This document shows, one piece after another, positions 41,543 to 50,425 of a DNA stretch of 64,000 nucleotides. This DNA comes from Acinetobacter chinensis (GTDB lineage: Bacteria > Pseudomonadota > Gammaproteobacteria > Pseudomonadales > Moraxellaceae). The notes under the pieces are model-generated. The model had not been told where the DNA came from. It searched no databases and worked only from the letters and a program-made list of their open reading frames with translations. Numbering within the stretch: position 1 is the first letter of the stretch; the number at the start of each line of letters is the position of its first letter. Where the stretch lies: the NCBI RefSeq assembly GCF_002165375.2, contig NZ_CP032134.1, forward strand, positions 3,534,001 to 3,598,000, given 5' to 3'. The translations under genes and the position numbers were made by a program.

Positions 41543-42075
41543 ATGATTAAAATCATTCTGCTGACAATTGTACTGTTTGTTTTTTCGAGCTGACCTGTCA
41601 TGGCTTTGCGATCTTTGTACGTCGAATTTTAGATAAAACGGTTGCGCAGGATCATCGCAAGCCGCTCCATTTACAATTTATCCAACAGACTTTTTATCGC
41701 CTCATGCTGATCCTCAGCATCGCGCTGATGAATCATGCCTATACAGAAATGGCATTCTTTGAACAAAGTGATGTTGTACGTTTCACGTGGAGCGCAGTCG
41801 TTATCTTTCTGGTTTTATTGATATTATGGTGCATCAATGCCTTGATTATCCGTCAGGTGATCCTGACTGAGCAGCAGATCTGTCAGCAATCGGTCACTGC
41901 GACATTTAAACAGAAGATCAGTTATATCATGTTCCATCCACGTGAATTTAAAGATAGCTATATCAATGCCATATACTTAGAAAAGTCGAAATGGATGAAT
42001 CGCCTGCTCAGTGTGCTTGCCTTTATTTTACTGTTTATGGATCTACAGTTATTGTTCAATATTGCGCATTCATAA
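41543..42075 (+). pseudogene. Membrane protein gene interrupted by a frameshift
   Basis: An ATG at 41543 opens a signal-anchor-like MIKIILLTIVLFVF, then meets TGA after 16 codons. Reading on one frame over, with one extra T in the T6 run at about 41580, gives a continuous product: FFELTCHGFAIFVRRILDKTV and onward to the stop at 42075, about 177 residues with several hydrophobic segments. The intact 3' part alone (41704-42075, 123 residues) has an ATG but loses the N-terminal segment. It is a one-base deletion, a sequencing error, or slippage on the T run. No domain recognised. Confidence 0.65.
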
Positions 42076-42081
42076 CTTATT

Positions 42082-42684
42082 TTATATGCCCAAAGCTCCA
42101 CCAAGTTGCTTGCCAGTGGTATGAGCAATGACTGTAAACAACCCTGTATTAAATAAAAACAGTCCGATAAAAACCGCAGGGATCATCAATAATCGCTGGC
42201 GTTTGCTCAGACTTTTGCGTAATTGAATACGATATTCAGAAACTGGTGCTTTGGGAACGGTCACCACACGCTCAATCATATTGGTCATTGTCTGATCAAG
42301 TTTGCCTAATGATGAACCCTCTCGAACTTCAAGCACATAATTTCCTGCATCCAGCTCACAAAAATAAACCAGTCGCGATGCACGGGTAAAACTGGTTTTG
42401 GTGGCATTGCCATAACTACGGGAAAGTTTTACAGGCTGTTGGTGATCGGTATTTATAATCTGAGGTGTACTGAACACCATTGCCGATTTTTTTAACATCG
42501 GCCCTTCTTCCCACACGGCAAAGCCACTCTTTTCAGTCAATCTGAATGTTTTAAACTGCTCATTGAGCGGTAAATCGACCACAATACGGGTACGGAACAT
42601 GATGTACAGACACTTGAACACAAAACCCCAGCAAGCAAGCCCTGCCAACAACATTAACGATCCTGAAATCAGATAGAAATTCAT
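42082..42684 (-). CDS. Membrane protein of unknown function
   Basis: 200 residues with hydrophobic segments near the N-terminus (about 5-30) and C-terminus (about 165-188) enclosing a soluble domain (EKSGFAVWEEGPMLKKSAMVF, then ELDAGNYVLEVREGSS). The topology suggests a beta-rich extracytoplasmic domain between two helices. It converges on the frameshifted gene with 6 bp between stops. No family recognised. Confidence 0.6.
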   Translation of the reverse strand: MNFYLISGSLMLLAGLACWGFVFKCLYIMFRTRIVVDLPLNEQFKTFRLTEKSGFAVWEEGPMLKKSAMVFSTPQIINTDHQQPVKLSRSYGNATKTSFTRASRLVYFCELDAGNYVLEVREGSSLGKLDQTMTNMIERVVTVPKAPVSEYRIQLRKSLSKRQRLLMIPAVFIGLFLFNTGLFTVIAHTTGKQLGGALGI

Positions 42685-42867
42685 GCTCTTTTTATTTTAT
42701 GACGTATGAATCATCTTAAAACAGAAAATTTTTCTGTTCCGTTGATATTCTGAAAACACCTTATGGATGCTTAAAAAGCAACCTTCTATATTTTGAATAC
42801 AGCACTGTTCTGCCACCAATAAATCAGTTAAATTATTCATAATAAAAAGTCTTTTTAATTCATACTC

Positions 42868-43779
42868 ATGCGCTACCTGTTAATAATAATATTTATACTG
42901 CCCATCTGTTACCTGACCATTCAGCGTGCCAAACACCCTCAGCTGAATTTCAATTCGGTCAGTGATCGCCTGACCCACCCTTTTGACTCACGCTTACGAT
43001 TTAAAATTGCAGAAGTGGACTCACGTTTTGGGCTGACTCAGCAACAGGTCATTCAGTTAAGTGAAGAAGCCATTCAAATCTGGCACCAGGGTACAGGACG
43101 TGAGTATTTTGTTTATGATCCCGACGCTCAGCTGAGTATCAGGCTCATTTATGATGACCGCCAGGAAAACTTCAATGCAATGAAGCAGACTGAAAAAAAA
43201 CTGACTGAACAATTGCAGCATACTGAACGTGATTCTGAAAATATCAGCAGTGCACAGCAGAATCTGGATCATCTGCAGAACAGTATCAAACAGCGCAGAT
43301 ATCAGCTTGATTATGAATTTGAACAACTGCAGAAAGAACAGAATGCTCTAAGAGAGCAACATAATGCCTCCACTGAAAGCCAGCAGCAGCTGATCCAGAA
43401 AAGATGGCGCCTGGAAGAACAGAAAAACCAGCTGCAACAGGATATTGATTATTTTAACCGTAAAAGTCAGGGCTTAAATTCTCAGGTCCATCTGCACAAT
43501 AAAAATGCGGATCAACTAAGAGAAGATGCCATGCAGGCCTTACGACGCTTCCCGCCACGCGAGTTTCATAAAGGTGTTTTCATGGGAGATCAGATTCAGA
43601 TTTATCAGTTCGATACCGAAGATGATCTTCGACTGACACTGGCTCATGAACTCGGACATGCACTCGGGATAGAACACCATGCAGACCCTCAAGCCCTGAT
43701 GTACCCGATGCTGGAACAACAGGATCTGAAAAATTTCAGACTTAAATCAGCGGATATTGATCTTTTAAACCGCAGATAA
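42868..43779 (+). CDS. Matrixin-type (M10) zinc metallopeptidase with coiled coil
   Basis: 303 residues. An N-terminal hydrophobic segment (MRYLLIIIFILPICYLTI) is a signal or anchor. A Gln/Glu-rich coiled coil (about residues 95-215) is inserted in the domain. The catalytic signature HELGHALGIEH (about 259-269) is followed by LMYPM, the Met-turn. This is the zinc-binding pattern of M10/M10A archaeal-bacterial matrixins. Probably a periplasmic or membrane-tethered protease; substrate unknown. The large coiled-coil insertion between the N-terminal part and the zinc site is unusual. Confidence 0.8.
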   Translation: MRYLLIIIFILPICYLTIQRAKHPQLNFNSVSDRLTHPFDSRLRFKIAEVDSRFGLTQQQVIQLSEEAIQIWHQGTGREYFVYDPDAQLSIRLIYDDRQENFNAMKQTEKKLTEQLQHTERDSENISSAQQNLDHLQNSIKQRRYQLDYEFEQLQKEQNALREQHNASTESQQQLIQKRWRLEEQKNQLQQDIDYFNRKSQGLNSQVHLHNKNADQLREDAMQALRRFPPREFHKGVFMGDQIQIYQFDTEDDLRLTLAHELGHALGIEHHADPQALMYPMLEQQDLKNFRLKSADIDLLNRR

Positions 43780-43887
43780 GCATCATAATATTATTCCATA
43801 TTTTATTTATGGATTTAAAAGTATTTGTTCATCACGATGCAGGATTTTCATGCTATTGTAAATACTGAACTTTGAAAGGAGAAGGCT

Positions 43888-44250
43888 GTGAGTTTCTATC
43901 ATATTATTCTGGAAATTAATGATCATATCAGTACGATAGAACAGACCCGTGATATTGAAATTTTTGATATTACTGATATCCAACCTTATCTCCATGCTGT
44001 TTTATTGCCTTACTTTAATGAACAGATCATTGAACTTGAAGAAGATAATATTGAGTTTAAAGATATTCTGCATCTGTCAATCAAACAGACTTTATTGCCG
44101 ATTGAACACCTGATTGAAGAAGAACAGCGCCTGTTACCCAGCGACACTGACGTAACCATTACAGCTTACGAGATTTTCAACAACCGTGATCTGAGCCAGG
44201 ATGTCACCTCTGTTATTTTTGATATTTTAGAAGCAATAAAACTGGACTGA
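43888..44250 (+). CDS. Conserved-looking acidic protein of unknown function
   Basis: 120 residues starting at GTG with a strong AGGAG seven bases upstream. Very acidic (runs such as ELEEDNIEFKD and IEEEQRLLPSD), soluble, with no recognised domain. Followed by a strong bidirectional terminator. Alternation of Ile and acidic residues suggests a compact alpha/beta fold, but I do not recognise it. Confidence 0.6.
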   Translation: MSFYHIILEINDHISTIEQTRDIEIFDITDIQPYLHAVLLPYFNEQIIELEEDNIEFKDILHLSIKQTLLPIEHLIEEEQRLLPSDTDVTITAYEIFNNRDLSQDVTSVIFDILEAIKLD

Positions 44251-44301
44251 TCACGCCTCAGCACCCATATCAATACGGGTTCCACACTGGACTCCGGTGA
44301 T

Positions 44302-44334
44302 AAAAAATCCTCATAAATTTATGAGGATTTTTTT
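44302..44334. terminator. Bidirectional terminator
   Basis: Twelve-base arms AATCCTCATAAA/TTTATGAGGATT with flanking A and T runs, between the acidic-protein gene and the converging transglycosylase gene. Confidence 0.85.
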
Positions 44335-44398
44335 GTGTAAAAGAAAAGCTGATGTTGTCATAGAGTGAATGACAGAGTGTTTAAACGAACGAGATGGA

Positions 44399-45685
44399 TT
44401 ACTGCATCATCAGTTTGGCATTTTCATTTCTGAATGCCTTTAAAATCTGCTGCCCTGCCCGACCTGTTGGATTCAGTCCCAGTTTATTCTGTTCCTGCTG
44501 AATCGCCTGACGGGTTTTATCTCCAATCAAACCATCTGCATCACCAATCGCATAACCTTTTTTCAATAAATAATTTTGAATTTCACGACGCTCGGCACGG
44601 GATGTTCCTGCATCTTCTGTTGGCCAAGCCGTCTGAAAAGCACCTTTACCCTGTAAACGATCAGATAAATGTGCAATCGCTAAAGCATAACTTTCAGCAG
44701 CGTTATAGGCATAAATTGCATCAAAATTTTTAAAGACTAAAAATGCAGGACCATTTGCCCCTGCTGGCATCATCAGACCTGCCTGTGAACTTTCAGATAA
44801 ATTACCCTGAATGACCGGTGTGCCATCCACACGGGTAAAACCACGATTTACCCATGAACTTAAAGATTTTTTATTACGACGACTTTCGCCACTGACTGAA
44901 GCACTATCAGGAATTTTGACTTCAAAACCCCAAGGCATACCTGTCTGCCAACCGCGTTTTTTTAGGAAGTTGGCTGTTGAAGCTAAAGCATCGGAAGTAC
45001 TCGAAACCAGATCACGGCGACCATCACCATCAAAATCCACCGCTAACTCTTCATAAGTCGACGGCATAAACTGAGTATGACCAAACGCCCCTGCCCATGA
45101 ACCTTTCAGCTGTTCTTCACGTAAATCACCACGCTGTAAAATACGCATAGTGGCAAAAAATTCTCCACGGAAATAATTTTGACGACGCCCTTCACAACTT
45201 AATGTACCCAATGCCTGAAGCAATGGATATTTACCTGAAATATCACCAAAATTACTTTCCACACCCCACACTGCGACTACAGTTTCAGCAGGTACACCAT
45301 AAACAGCTGCGACACGATTGAGCACATCACGATGTTGCGCTAACATCTGACGCCCTTTTTCTACACGTTCATCATCAACCAGACCTGAGAGATAATCCCA
45401 GATCGGTGTATAAAATTCAGGCTGATAGTCAAGTTTGCTGATCACTGAATAATCAGGTGTCAAATTTTGCGTATAACGATCGTAGGTTGAACCACTCACA
45501 CCTGAAGAAATTGCCTGTGAGCGTAACCTTGCAAGACAACCCTGGAAGCTATTCTGAGGTGCGAAACCCGTGGAAGATGCCATTGAAGGCGTTAAAACTG
45601 CAGGCTGACCATTAATCACCAGCTCAGCATGAGTCTGAGATATAAGAACAAAAAGAGAACCACACAACAAAGACAAACGAGACAT
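44399..45685 (-). CDS. MltB-family lytic murein transglycosylase
   Basis: 428 residues with a signal peptide (MSRLSLLCGSLFVLISQTHA) and no lipobox. The transglycosylase domain has VAVWGVESNFGDISGKYPLLQALGTLSCEGRR with the catalytic Glu, and WAGAFGHTQFMPSTYEELAVDFDGDGRRDLV. A C-terminal peptidoglycan-binding domain (about 360-425, EIQNYLLKKGYAIGDADGLIGDKTRQAI) follows. It cleaves the glycan strand of murein, forming 1,6-anhydromuramic ends. A frame extension uses TTG; the ATG at 45685 is preferred. Its 5' end abuts the DnaA-box region. Confidence 0.92.
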   Translation of the reverse strand: MSRLSLLCGSLFVLISQTHAELVINGQPAVLTPSMASSTGFAPQNSFQGCLARLRSQAISSGVSGSTYDRYTQNLTPDYSVISKLDYQPEFYTPIWDYLSGLVDDERVEKGRQMLAQHRDVLNRVAAVYGVPAETVVAVWGVESNFGDISGKYPLLQALGTLSCEGRRQNYFRGEFFATMRILQRGDLREEQLKGSWAGAFGHTQFMPSTYEELAVDFDGDGRRDLVSSTSDALASTANFLKKRGWQTGMPWGFEVKIPDSASVSGESRRNKKSLSSWVNRGFTRVDGTPVIQGNLSESSQAGLMMPAGANGPAFLVFKNFDAIYAYNAAESYALAIAHLSDRLQGKGAFQTAWPTEDAGTSRAERREIQNYLLKKGYAIGDADGLIGDKTRQAIQQEQNKLGLNPTGRAGQQILKAFRNENAKLMMQ

Positions 45686-45687
45686 AG

Positions 45688-46192
45688 TTATCCACAATCG
45701 GGTTATGAATTTAAATTATACGGATACCATAACACTCTGACTTCAAAATGACAGAAGCAAAACGTAAAGTTTAAATTCATTTGTATATTTTGAATTCATT
45801 ACACCCTTAAGACTGCGTTTAAATTTAAAACCAGTTATCCACAAAAAACGGATCTAACTTTTTAAATTCAAATCCTCTAGCAGAACTTTAAATTCAAACC
45901 AGACAACCTCTCACTAGAAATCCCCGTTTAAATCCAAAGCGATCAAAACAATATTAAGTATCTATTTTTATAATGAATTTTTTATTCACAGCCTATGCGT
46001 AAAATCTTATCCACAGCTATTGGTTTAAATTCAAAGAAAGTATTTTTATAAATTTAAAGTTTTAAATTCATAAGCCAAAAACCAACTTTCCCGAACAAGG
46101 TGTGGATAATTTCACTACTCTTAACAGTGGAGTTTTTAAATTTAAATCCTGAAAATAGTTTTAAATTCATATTTGAATTTAAATTATTCACC
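45688..46192. other. DnaA-box cluster, candidate replication origin (oriC)
   Basis: Gene-free, strongly AT-rich. Exact TTATCCACA boxes lie at 45688-45696, 45835-45843 and 46007-46015 (plus) and 46101-46109 (minus). TTATTCACA, the other strong E. coli-type box, is at 45982-45990, and a near-box TTATTCACC at 46184-46192. Between them lie AT-only stretches and repeated TTTAAATTCA. No gene-sized ORF and no T-run hairpin apart from the purK terminator. It could alternatively be a DnaA-titrating locus. Confirmation needs GC skew and marker-frequency data. Confidence 0.6.
45706..46183. repeat. Dispersed 10-mer TTTAAATTCA in the DnaA-box region
   Basis: Exact copies start at 45770, 45861, 45887, 46024, 46061 and 46160 (plus) and at 45706 and 46174 (minus). 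Variants such as TTTAAATTTA (45818, 46136) and TTTAAATCCA (45927) also occur. Eight exact copies in under 500 bp is far above chance even in AT-rich DNA. They may be unwinding-element repeats or sites for an origin-binding protein. Confidence 0.8.
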
Positions 46193-46326
46193 CTATTTCC
46201 GGGTTTTCTCTGAATTTTTATATCAATTGTTGTTTTTATATGCAATTTAATCTGTGTAAATATCGCCAATTATCACGGATCATTACGGATAAAATAAGGG
46301 ACGCCATCATACATAAATCACAAGCA

Positions 46327-46354
46327 TAAAAAAGCGGTCAATAGGCTGACCGCT
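46327..46354 (-). terminator. Terminator of purK
   Basis: Minus-strand AGCGGTCA-GCCTAT-TGACCGCT followed by T6. Confidence 0.85.
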
Positions 46355-46376
46355 TTCTTTGCATGCAATATTACAC

Positions 46377-47498
46377 TTAGATGCTCATATCTTCGCTTAA
46401 CGCCAATGGATTCGGTAGAATCTTCGCCAATTGACGGCATAAAGTCGTCAATTCCGCAGAATCATTTGGCATTAAAGTAATATGACCAATCTTACGACCT
46501 TCACGTTCAGTTTTGTTGTAAAGGTGCATGTGAGCGCCTTTTAACGCAAGAACATCTTCAGATTTCGGATACTGACCAATGATATTCACCATCACCGTTG
46601 GGCGAACCACTTCAGTTGAACCGAGGGGTAAACCTGCAACTGCACGGATGTGATTTTCAAACTGTGAACAGATCGCACCTTCAATCGACCAATGCCCTGA
46701 GTTATGCACACGTGGTGCCATCTCATTGGCATATAAGCCTTTTTCCGTTACGAATAACTCAAGTGTGAGTACGCCCACATAGTTTAAGTGATTCAACAAA
46801 CGAGTGATGTAATCCTGTGCCACAGGCTGTAAATCTGTGCTGTTTGGCGCAGGTACAATCGAGTGCGACAAGATACCATTGTGATGATGATTTTCAGCCA
46901 AAGGCCAGGTTTTCACATCACCATCAGCACCACGTACTGCAATGATTGATACTTCACGTGAGAAAGTCACAAAACTTTCTGCAATCAATTCACCTGCAGG
47001 GCCAAGTTCAGCCCACGCTTGATCAATTTGATCAGCTGTACGCAATACAAACTGACCTTTGCCATCATAACCACCACGTGAGGTTTTCAGGACAATCGGT
47101 AAGCCGAGCTGTTCAACGGCTGATTTTAATTCATCAAGTGAAGTCACCGCTTTATACGGTGCAACAGGGATCGCAAGCTCATCAAACAGTGCTTTTTCAG
47201 ATAAACGATGCTGTGCAATCGCCAAAGCCTGACGTGGCGGATGCAAATCTTTTTGTTTGGTCAAAACATCGACATCGATCAACGGCGTATTTTCAAACTC
47301 AAGGCTGAATACATCTGCACTGGCAATAAAATCCTGCAAGCTATTTTCCGCTTTGGTTGAAAATACCTGACCTAATGCAGCAGATGGACAATCCTGGCTG
47401 GCTTCAAAAAAGGTGCATTGAATATTAAGGGGTAATGCAGCTTGCGCCATCATTCGACCCAATTGACCACCACCAAAAATCCCGATGGTTTTATCCAT
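46377..47498 (-). CDS. purK: N5-carboxyaminoimidazole ribonucleotide synthase
   Basis: ATP-grasp enzyme of 373 residues making N5-CAIR from AIR, bicarbonate and ATP in purine synthesis. Features are GIFGGGQLGRMMAQAALPL at the N-terminus, the ATP-grasp core LPIVLKTSRGGYDGKGQFVL near residue 134, and NEMAPRVHNSGHWSIEGAICSQFENHIRAVAGLPLG. It lies 72 bp downstream of purE on the same strand, so the two form an operon in which PurK's product is the PurE substrate. Confidence 0.97.
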   Translation of the reverse strand: MDKTIGIFGGGQLGRMMAQAALPLNIQCTFFEASQDCPSAALGQVFSTKAENSLQDFIASADVFSLEFENTPLIDVDVLTKQKDLHPPRQALAIAQHRLSEKALFDELAIPVAPYKAVTSLDELKSAVEQLGLPIVLKTSRGGYDGKGQFVLRTADQIDQAWAELGPAGELIAESFVTFSREVSIIAVRGADGDVKTWPLAENHHHNGILSHSIVPAPNSTDLQPVAQDYITRLLNHLNYVGVLTLELFVTEKGLYANEMAPRVHNSGHWSIEGAICSQFENHIRAVAGLPLGSTEVVRPTVMVNIIGQYPKSEDVLALKGAHMHLYNKTEREGRKIGHITLMPNDSAELTTLCRQLAKILPNPLALSEDMSI

Positions 47499-47570
47499 AA
47501 TCTGTGTCCTGTTTTTCGCTTGGCTTGACTGACTGAATATGAAACTGACTCAATTCAGAATCAGTCAATC

Positions 47571-48083
47571 TTAAATTTGACCCGGAATATTTTTGCTTGC
47601 AACTTTATCAGTTTGCGCAGCACGGAATTCAGCAACATTTTTTGCAATTTCTGGACGTGTCAGACCTAAAATCTGCGCTGCCATAATTGCCGCATTGGTC
47701 GCACCCGCAGGGCCAATCGCCAGTGTCCCAACCGCAATACCTGCAGGCATTTGCACGATTGAAAGCAATGAATCCACGCCGTTCAAAATAGAAGATTTAA
47801 CTGGAACACCGAGTACAGGAAGATCAGTTTTTGCCGCACACATGCCCGGTAAATGCGCCGCACCACCTGCACCTGCAATAATCACCTGAATACCACGTTC
47901 ACGTGCAGTTTCAGCATATTCAAATAAGCGGTCTGGCGTACGATGCGCAGAAACAACTTCGGCTTCAAAAGGGACACCAAGCTGTTTCAGCATATTGGCA
48001 GTGTTTTCGAGAGTCGCCCAATCAGATTGAGAACCCATAATAATTCCAACTAAAGGAGCGTCTTGTACAGCGGCCGCATTCAT
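47571..48083 (-). CDS. purE: N5-carboxyaminoimidazole ribonucleotide mutase
   Basis: 170 residues, class I PurE, which moves the carboxylate to give CAIR. GIIMGSQSDWATLENTANML opens the domain; SAHRTPDR (substrate-binding loop, His) and GAGGAAHLPGM follow, then GVDSLLSIVQMPAGIAVGTLAIG. First gene of the purE-purK pair. A TATAAT on the minus strand lies upstream near 48163. Confidence 0.97.
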   Translation of the reverse strand: MNAAAVQDAPLVGIIMGSQSDWATLENTANMLKQLGVPFEAEVVSAHRTPDRLFEYAETARERGIQVIIAGAGGAAHLPGMCAAKTDLPVLGVPVKSSILNGVDSLLSIVQMPAGIAVGTLAIGPAGATNAAIMAAQILGLTRPEIAKNVAEFRAAQTDKVASKNIPGQI

Positions 48084-48252
48084 TGCATATATTCCATAAA
48101 CGAATGTAAGGAAGTTTAAAGACTGATGATCAGTGTTTAAATGAATATCAAGAAGCTCGCTATTATAGACTGATTTTTCAGCTCAAGAAAATTTTACAGA
48201 CAGGGCAGAACCATATTTTCGCTATTTTTTCATAAATTCTGCCCAATACAGC

Positions 48253-48600
48253 TTACTGACTTCTAAATACAAAATAGACACAGCCCATCAGACATAAACC
48301 TGCCCACACATAATCCAGTTTAAACGGTTGTTTGAACAGTAAAATCATAAACGGGACAAAAACCAGTAAAGTCACCACTTCCTGGGTAATTTTCATCTGT
48401 CCCATTGACCAGCCATGTGTCGCCAGTAAACGGGTCGCGGGAATCATAAAACTGTATTCGAGCAGAGCAATGACCCAGCTCAGTAAAATGGCTTTCCACA
48501 AAGGCGCATCATGCGGTAAAAATTTTAAATGACCGTACCATGCCAATGTCATAAAACAGTTGGAGATAATGAGGAGTAAAAGCGGAAGAGATAAAGCCAT
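48253..48600 (-). CDS. DUF486 family small membrane protein
   Basis: 115 residues, four hydrophobic segments, matching the DUF486 (DMT-related) family: SNCFMTLAWYGHLKF, EYSFMIPATRLL, QMKITQEVVTLLVFVPFMI. The start was put at the ATG 48600; the longer frame begins with TTG. Function unknown, possibly a small transporter-like protein. Confidence 0.8.
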   Translation of the reverse strand: MALSLPLLLLIISNCFMTLAWYGHLKFLPHDAPLWKAILLSWVIALLEYSFMIPATRLLATHGWSMGQMKITQEVVTLLVFVPFMILLFKQPFKLDYVWAGLCLMGCVYFVFRSQ

Positions 48601-48636
48601 AGCAGCCCTGAAACTCAATGTGATTGCTTCATTTAT

Positions 48637-48855
48637 TTGACGTTATCTTATACTGGAGTTTCAACAGTCAGGAAAATAAATCATGATAAATTCAACGGGG
48701 AAAATCATATTATACCGCCATCCATTGAACTTACAGCAATACTGACTGATGGAGAGACTTTTACGTTTCCACTCAATAAAGTTGTTAAATGTTTAAACCA
48801 TGGAGCAGAAGACAGTCTTTATTTTTATACCATTTCATCCATGCAGCTAAAATAG
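48637..48855 (+). CDS. Doubtful small open frame
   Basis: 72 codons, with only TTG or ATT possible near the 5' end and no good ribosome-binding site. The part from IPPSIELTAILTDGETFTFPLNKVVKCLNHG has protein-like composition, so a remnant or a small protein with a non-ATG start is possible. Unrecognised; could well be noise. Confidence 0.22.
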   Translation: MTLSYTGVSTVRKINHDKFNGENHIIPPSIELTAILTDGETFTFPLNKVVKCLNHGAEDSLYFYTISSMQLK

Positions 48856-49007
48856 CCTCTTTCAATCTTTTCAGTTTGTATTTGAGCTGTACAAGAAAAA
48901 CTATCTTTTCACTTAAACCCTTGCTATCGTTGCTTTCAAATCAAATGAATCACGACAACACCACAACAACAAAGTGATGTGTCAAAAAAGCAGTGGAGTT
49001 AGAACGA

Positions 49008-50375
49008 ATGCATCTGCATATCTTGGGTATCTGTGGCACCTTTATGGGTTCTTTGGCGTTACTGGCGCGTGATTTAGGGCATAAGGTGACAGGTTCAGAT
49101 GCAAACGTGTATCCACCTATGTCGACTCAATTGGAAAATGCAGGCATTACCTTAATGCAAGGCTATGACCGTAGCCATTTACAACCACATCCAGACCTCG
49201 TGATAGTGGGTAATGCCATGAAACGTGGTATTGATGCTGTGGAATATATGCTGAATGAAGGCTTACCGTATATTTCAGGACCACAGTTCCTTGCCGATCA
49301 TGTCTTACAAGGCAAGCACGTTTTAGGCGTTGCAGGTACTCATGGTAAAACCACAACCACGACCATGCTGGCGTGGGTATTGGATCAAGCAGGTTTAAAT
49401 CCAGGCTTCTTGATCGGTGGTGTACCTTTAGGTTTCAGTGAAAGCGCACGTCTAGGTGGCGGTAAATACTTCTGTGTAGAAGCAGACGAGTACGATTCAG
49501 CGTTCTTTGATAAACGTTCCAAGTTCGTACATTACCATCCTAAAACAGCAATTTTAAATAATTTAGAATTTGACCACGCTGATATTTTCGATGACTTAGC
49601 AGCGATCCAGAAACAATTCCATCATCTCGTCCGCACCATTCCAAGTGAAGGTCGTATCATCGCACCGATCACTGAAACCAATATTGATGAAGTACTGGAA
49701 ATGGGCTGTTGGACACCTGTGGTTCGTACAGGGCTGGAAGCGCATGAAAAAGCATCTTTATCCGCAGAACAACTCTCTGCCGATGGTTCACATTTCAAAG
49801 TGCTTCAACACGGCGTTGTGAAAGGCGTCGTTAAATGGACAATGACAGGGCAACACAGCGTTGCCAATGCTCTGGCAACCATTGCAGCTGCTGAACATGT
49901 CGGTGTGTCGATTGAAACGGCATGTGAAGCTTTGTCGAATTTTGGCGGTGTAAAACGCCGTATGGAACTTCTGGATACTGTCAATGGTATCGAAGTTTAT
50001 GATGACTTTGCACATCACCCAACCGCGATTGATACCACACTTGAGGGCGCACGTAAGCGTTTAGGTGAGCGTAAACTGTGGGCAATCATTGAGCCACGTT
50101 CAAATACCATGCGTATGGGTTCACACAAAGATGGTCTGGCTCATTCAGCACGTTTAGCTAATGAAGTGATCTGGTATCAGCCGGAAGGTTTGGACTGGGA
50201 TCTGCAACCTGTGATTGATGCTGCACCGAATAAAGCGGTGGTTGCACGTACTTTGGATGACATTATTCAAACTGTGGTTGCAGAAGCAGGCGAGGGCGAT
50301 GCTGTGGTGATCATGTCAAATGGTGGTTTTGGTGGCTTACATCAAAAATTGCTTACTGCGTTAAGAGCCAGATAA
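49008..50375 (+). CDS. mpl: UDP-MurNAc:L-Ala-gamma-D-Glu-meso-DAP ligase
   Basis: Murein-recycling ligase that attaches the recovered tripeptide to UDP-MurNAc. 455 residues of the Mur ligase family: MHLHILGICGTFMGSLALLARDLGHKVTG, the P-loop GVAGTHGKTTTTTMLAW near residue 108, YDDFAHHPTAI near 333 and a C-terminal Mur ligase domain. The GICGTFMG start motif marks Mpl rather than MurC. A GTG five codons upstream gives a longer frame, but GGAG nine bases before the ATG supports 49008. Followed by a terminator. Confidence 0.96.
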   Translation: MHLHILGICGTFMGSLALLARDLGHKVTGSDANVYPPMSTQLENAGITLMQGYDRSHLQPHPDLVIVGNAMKRGIDAVEYMLNEGLPYISGPQFLADHVLQGKHVLGVAGTHGKTTTTTMLAWVLDQAGLNPGFLIGGVPLGFSESARLGGGKYFCVEADEYDSAFFDKRSKFVHYHPKTAILNNLEFDHADIFDDLAAIQKQFHHLVRTIPSEGRIIAPITETNIDEVLEMGCWTPVVRTGLEAHEKASLSAEQLSADGSHFKVLQHGVVKGVVKWTMTGQHSVANALATIAAAEHVGVSIETACEALSNFGGVKRRMELLDTVNGIEVYDDFAHHPTAIDTTLEGARKRLGERKLWAIIEPRSNTMRMGSHKDGLAHSARLANEVIWYQPEGLDWDLQPVIDAAPNKAVVARTLDDIIQTVVAEAGEGDAVVIMSNGGFGGLHQKLLTALRAR

Positions 50376-50391
50376 GTTCTGGATCCAGATC

Positions 50392-50413
50392 AACCCGCGA
50401 AAGCGGGTTTTTT
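50392..50413 (+). terminator. Terminator of mpl
   Basis: AACCCGC-GAAA-GCGGGTT stem followed by T6. Confidence 0.85.
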
Positions 50414-50425
50414 ATTGTCGATCAA

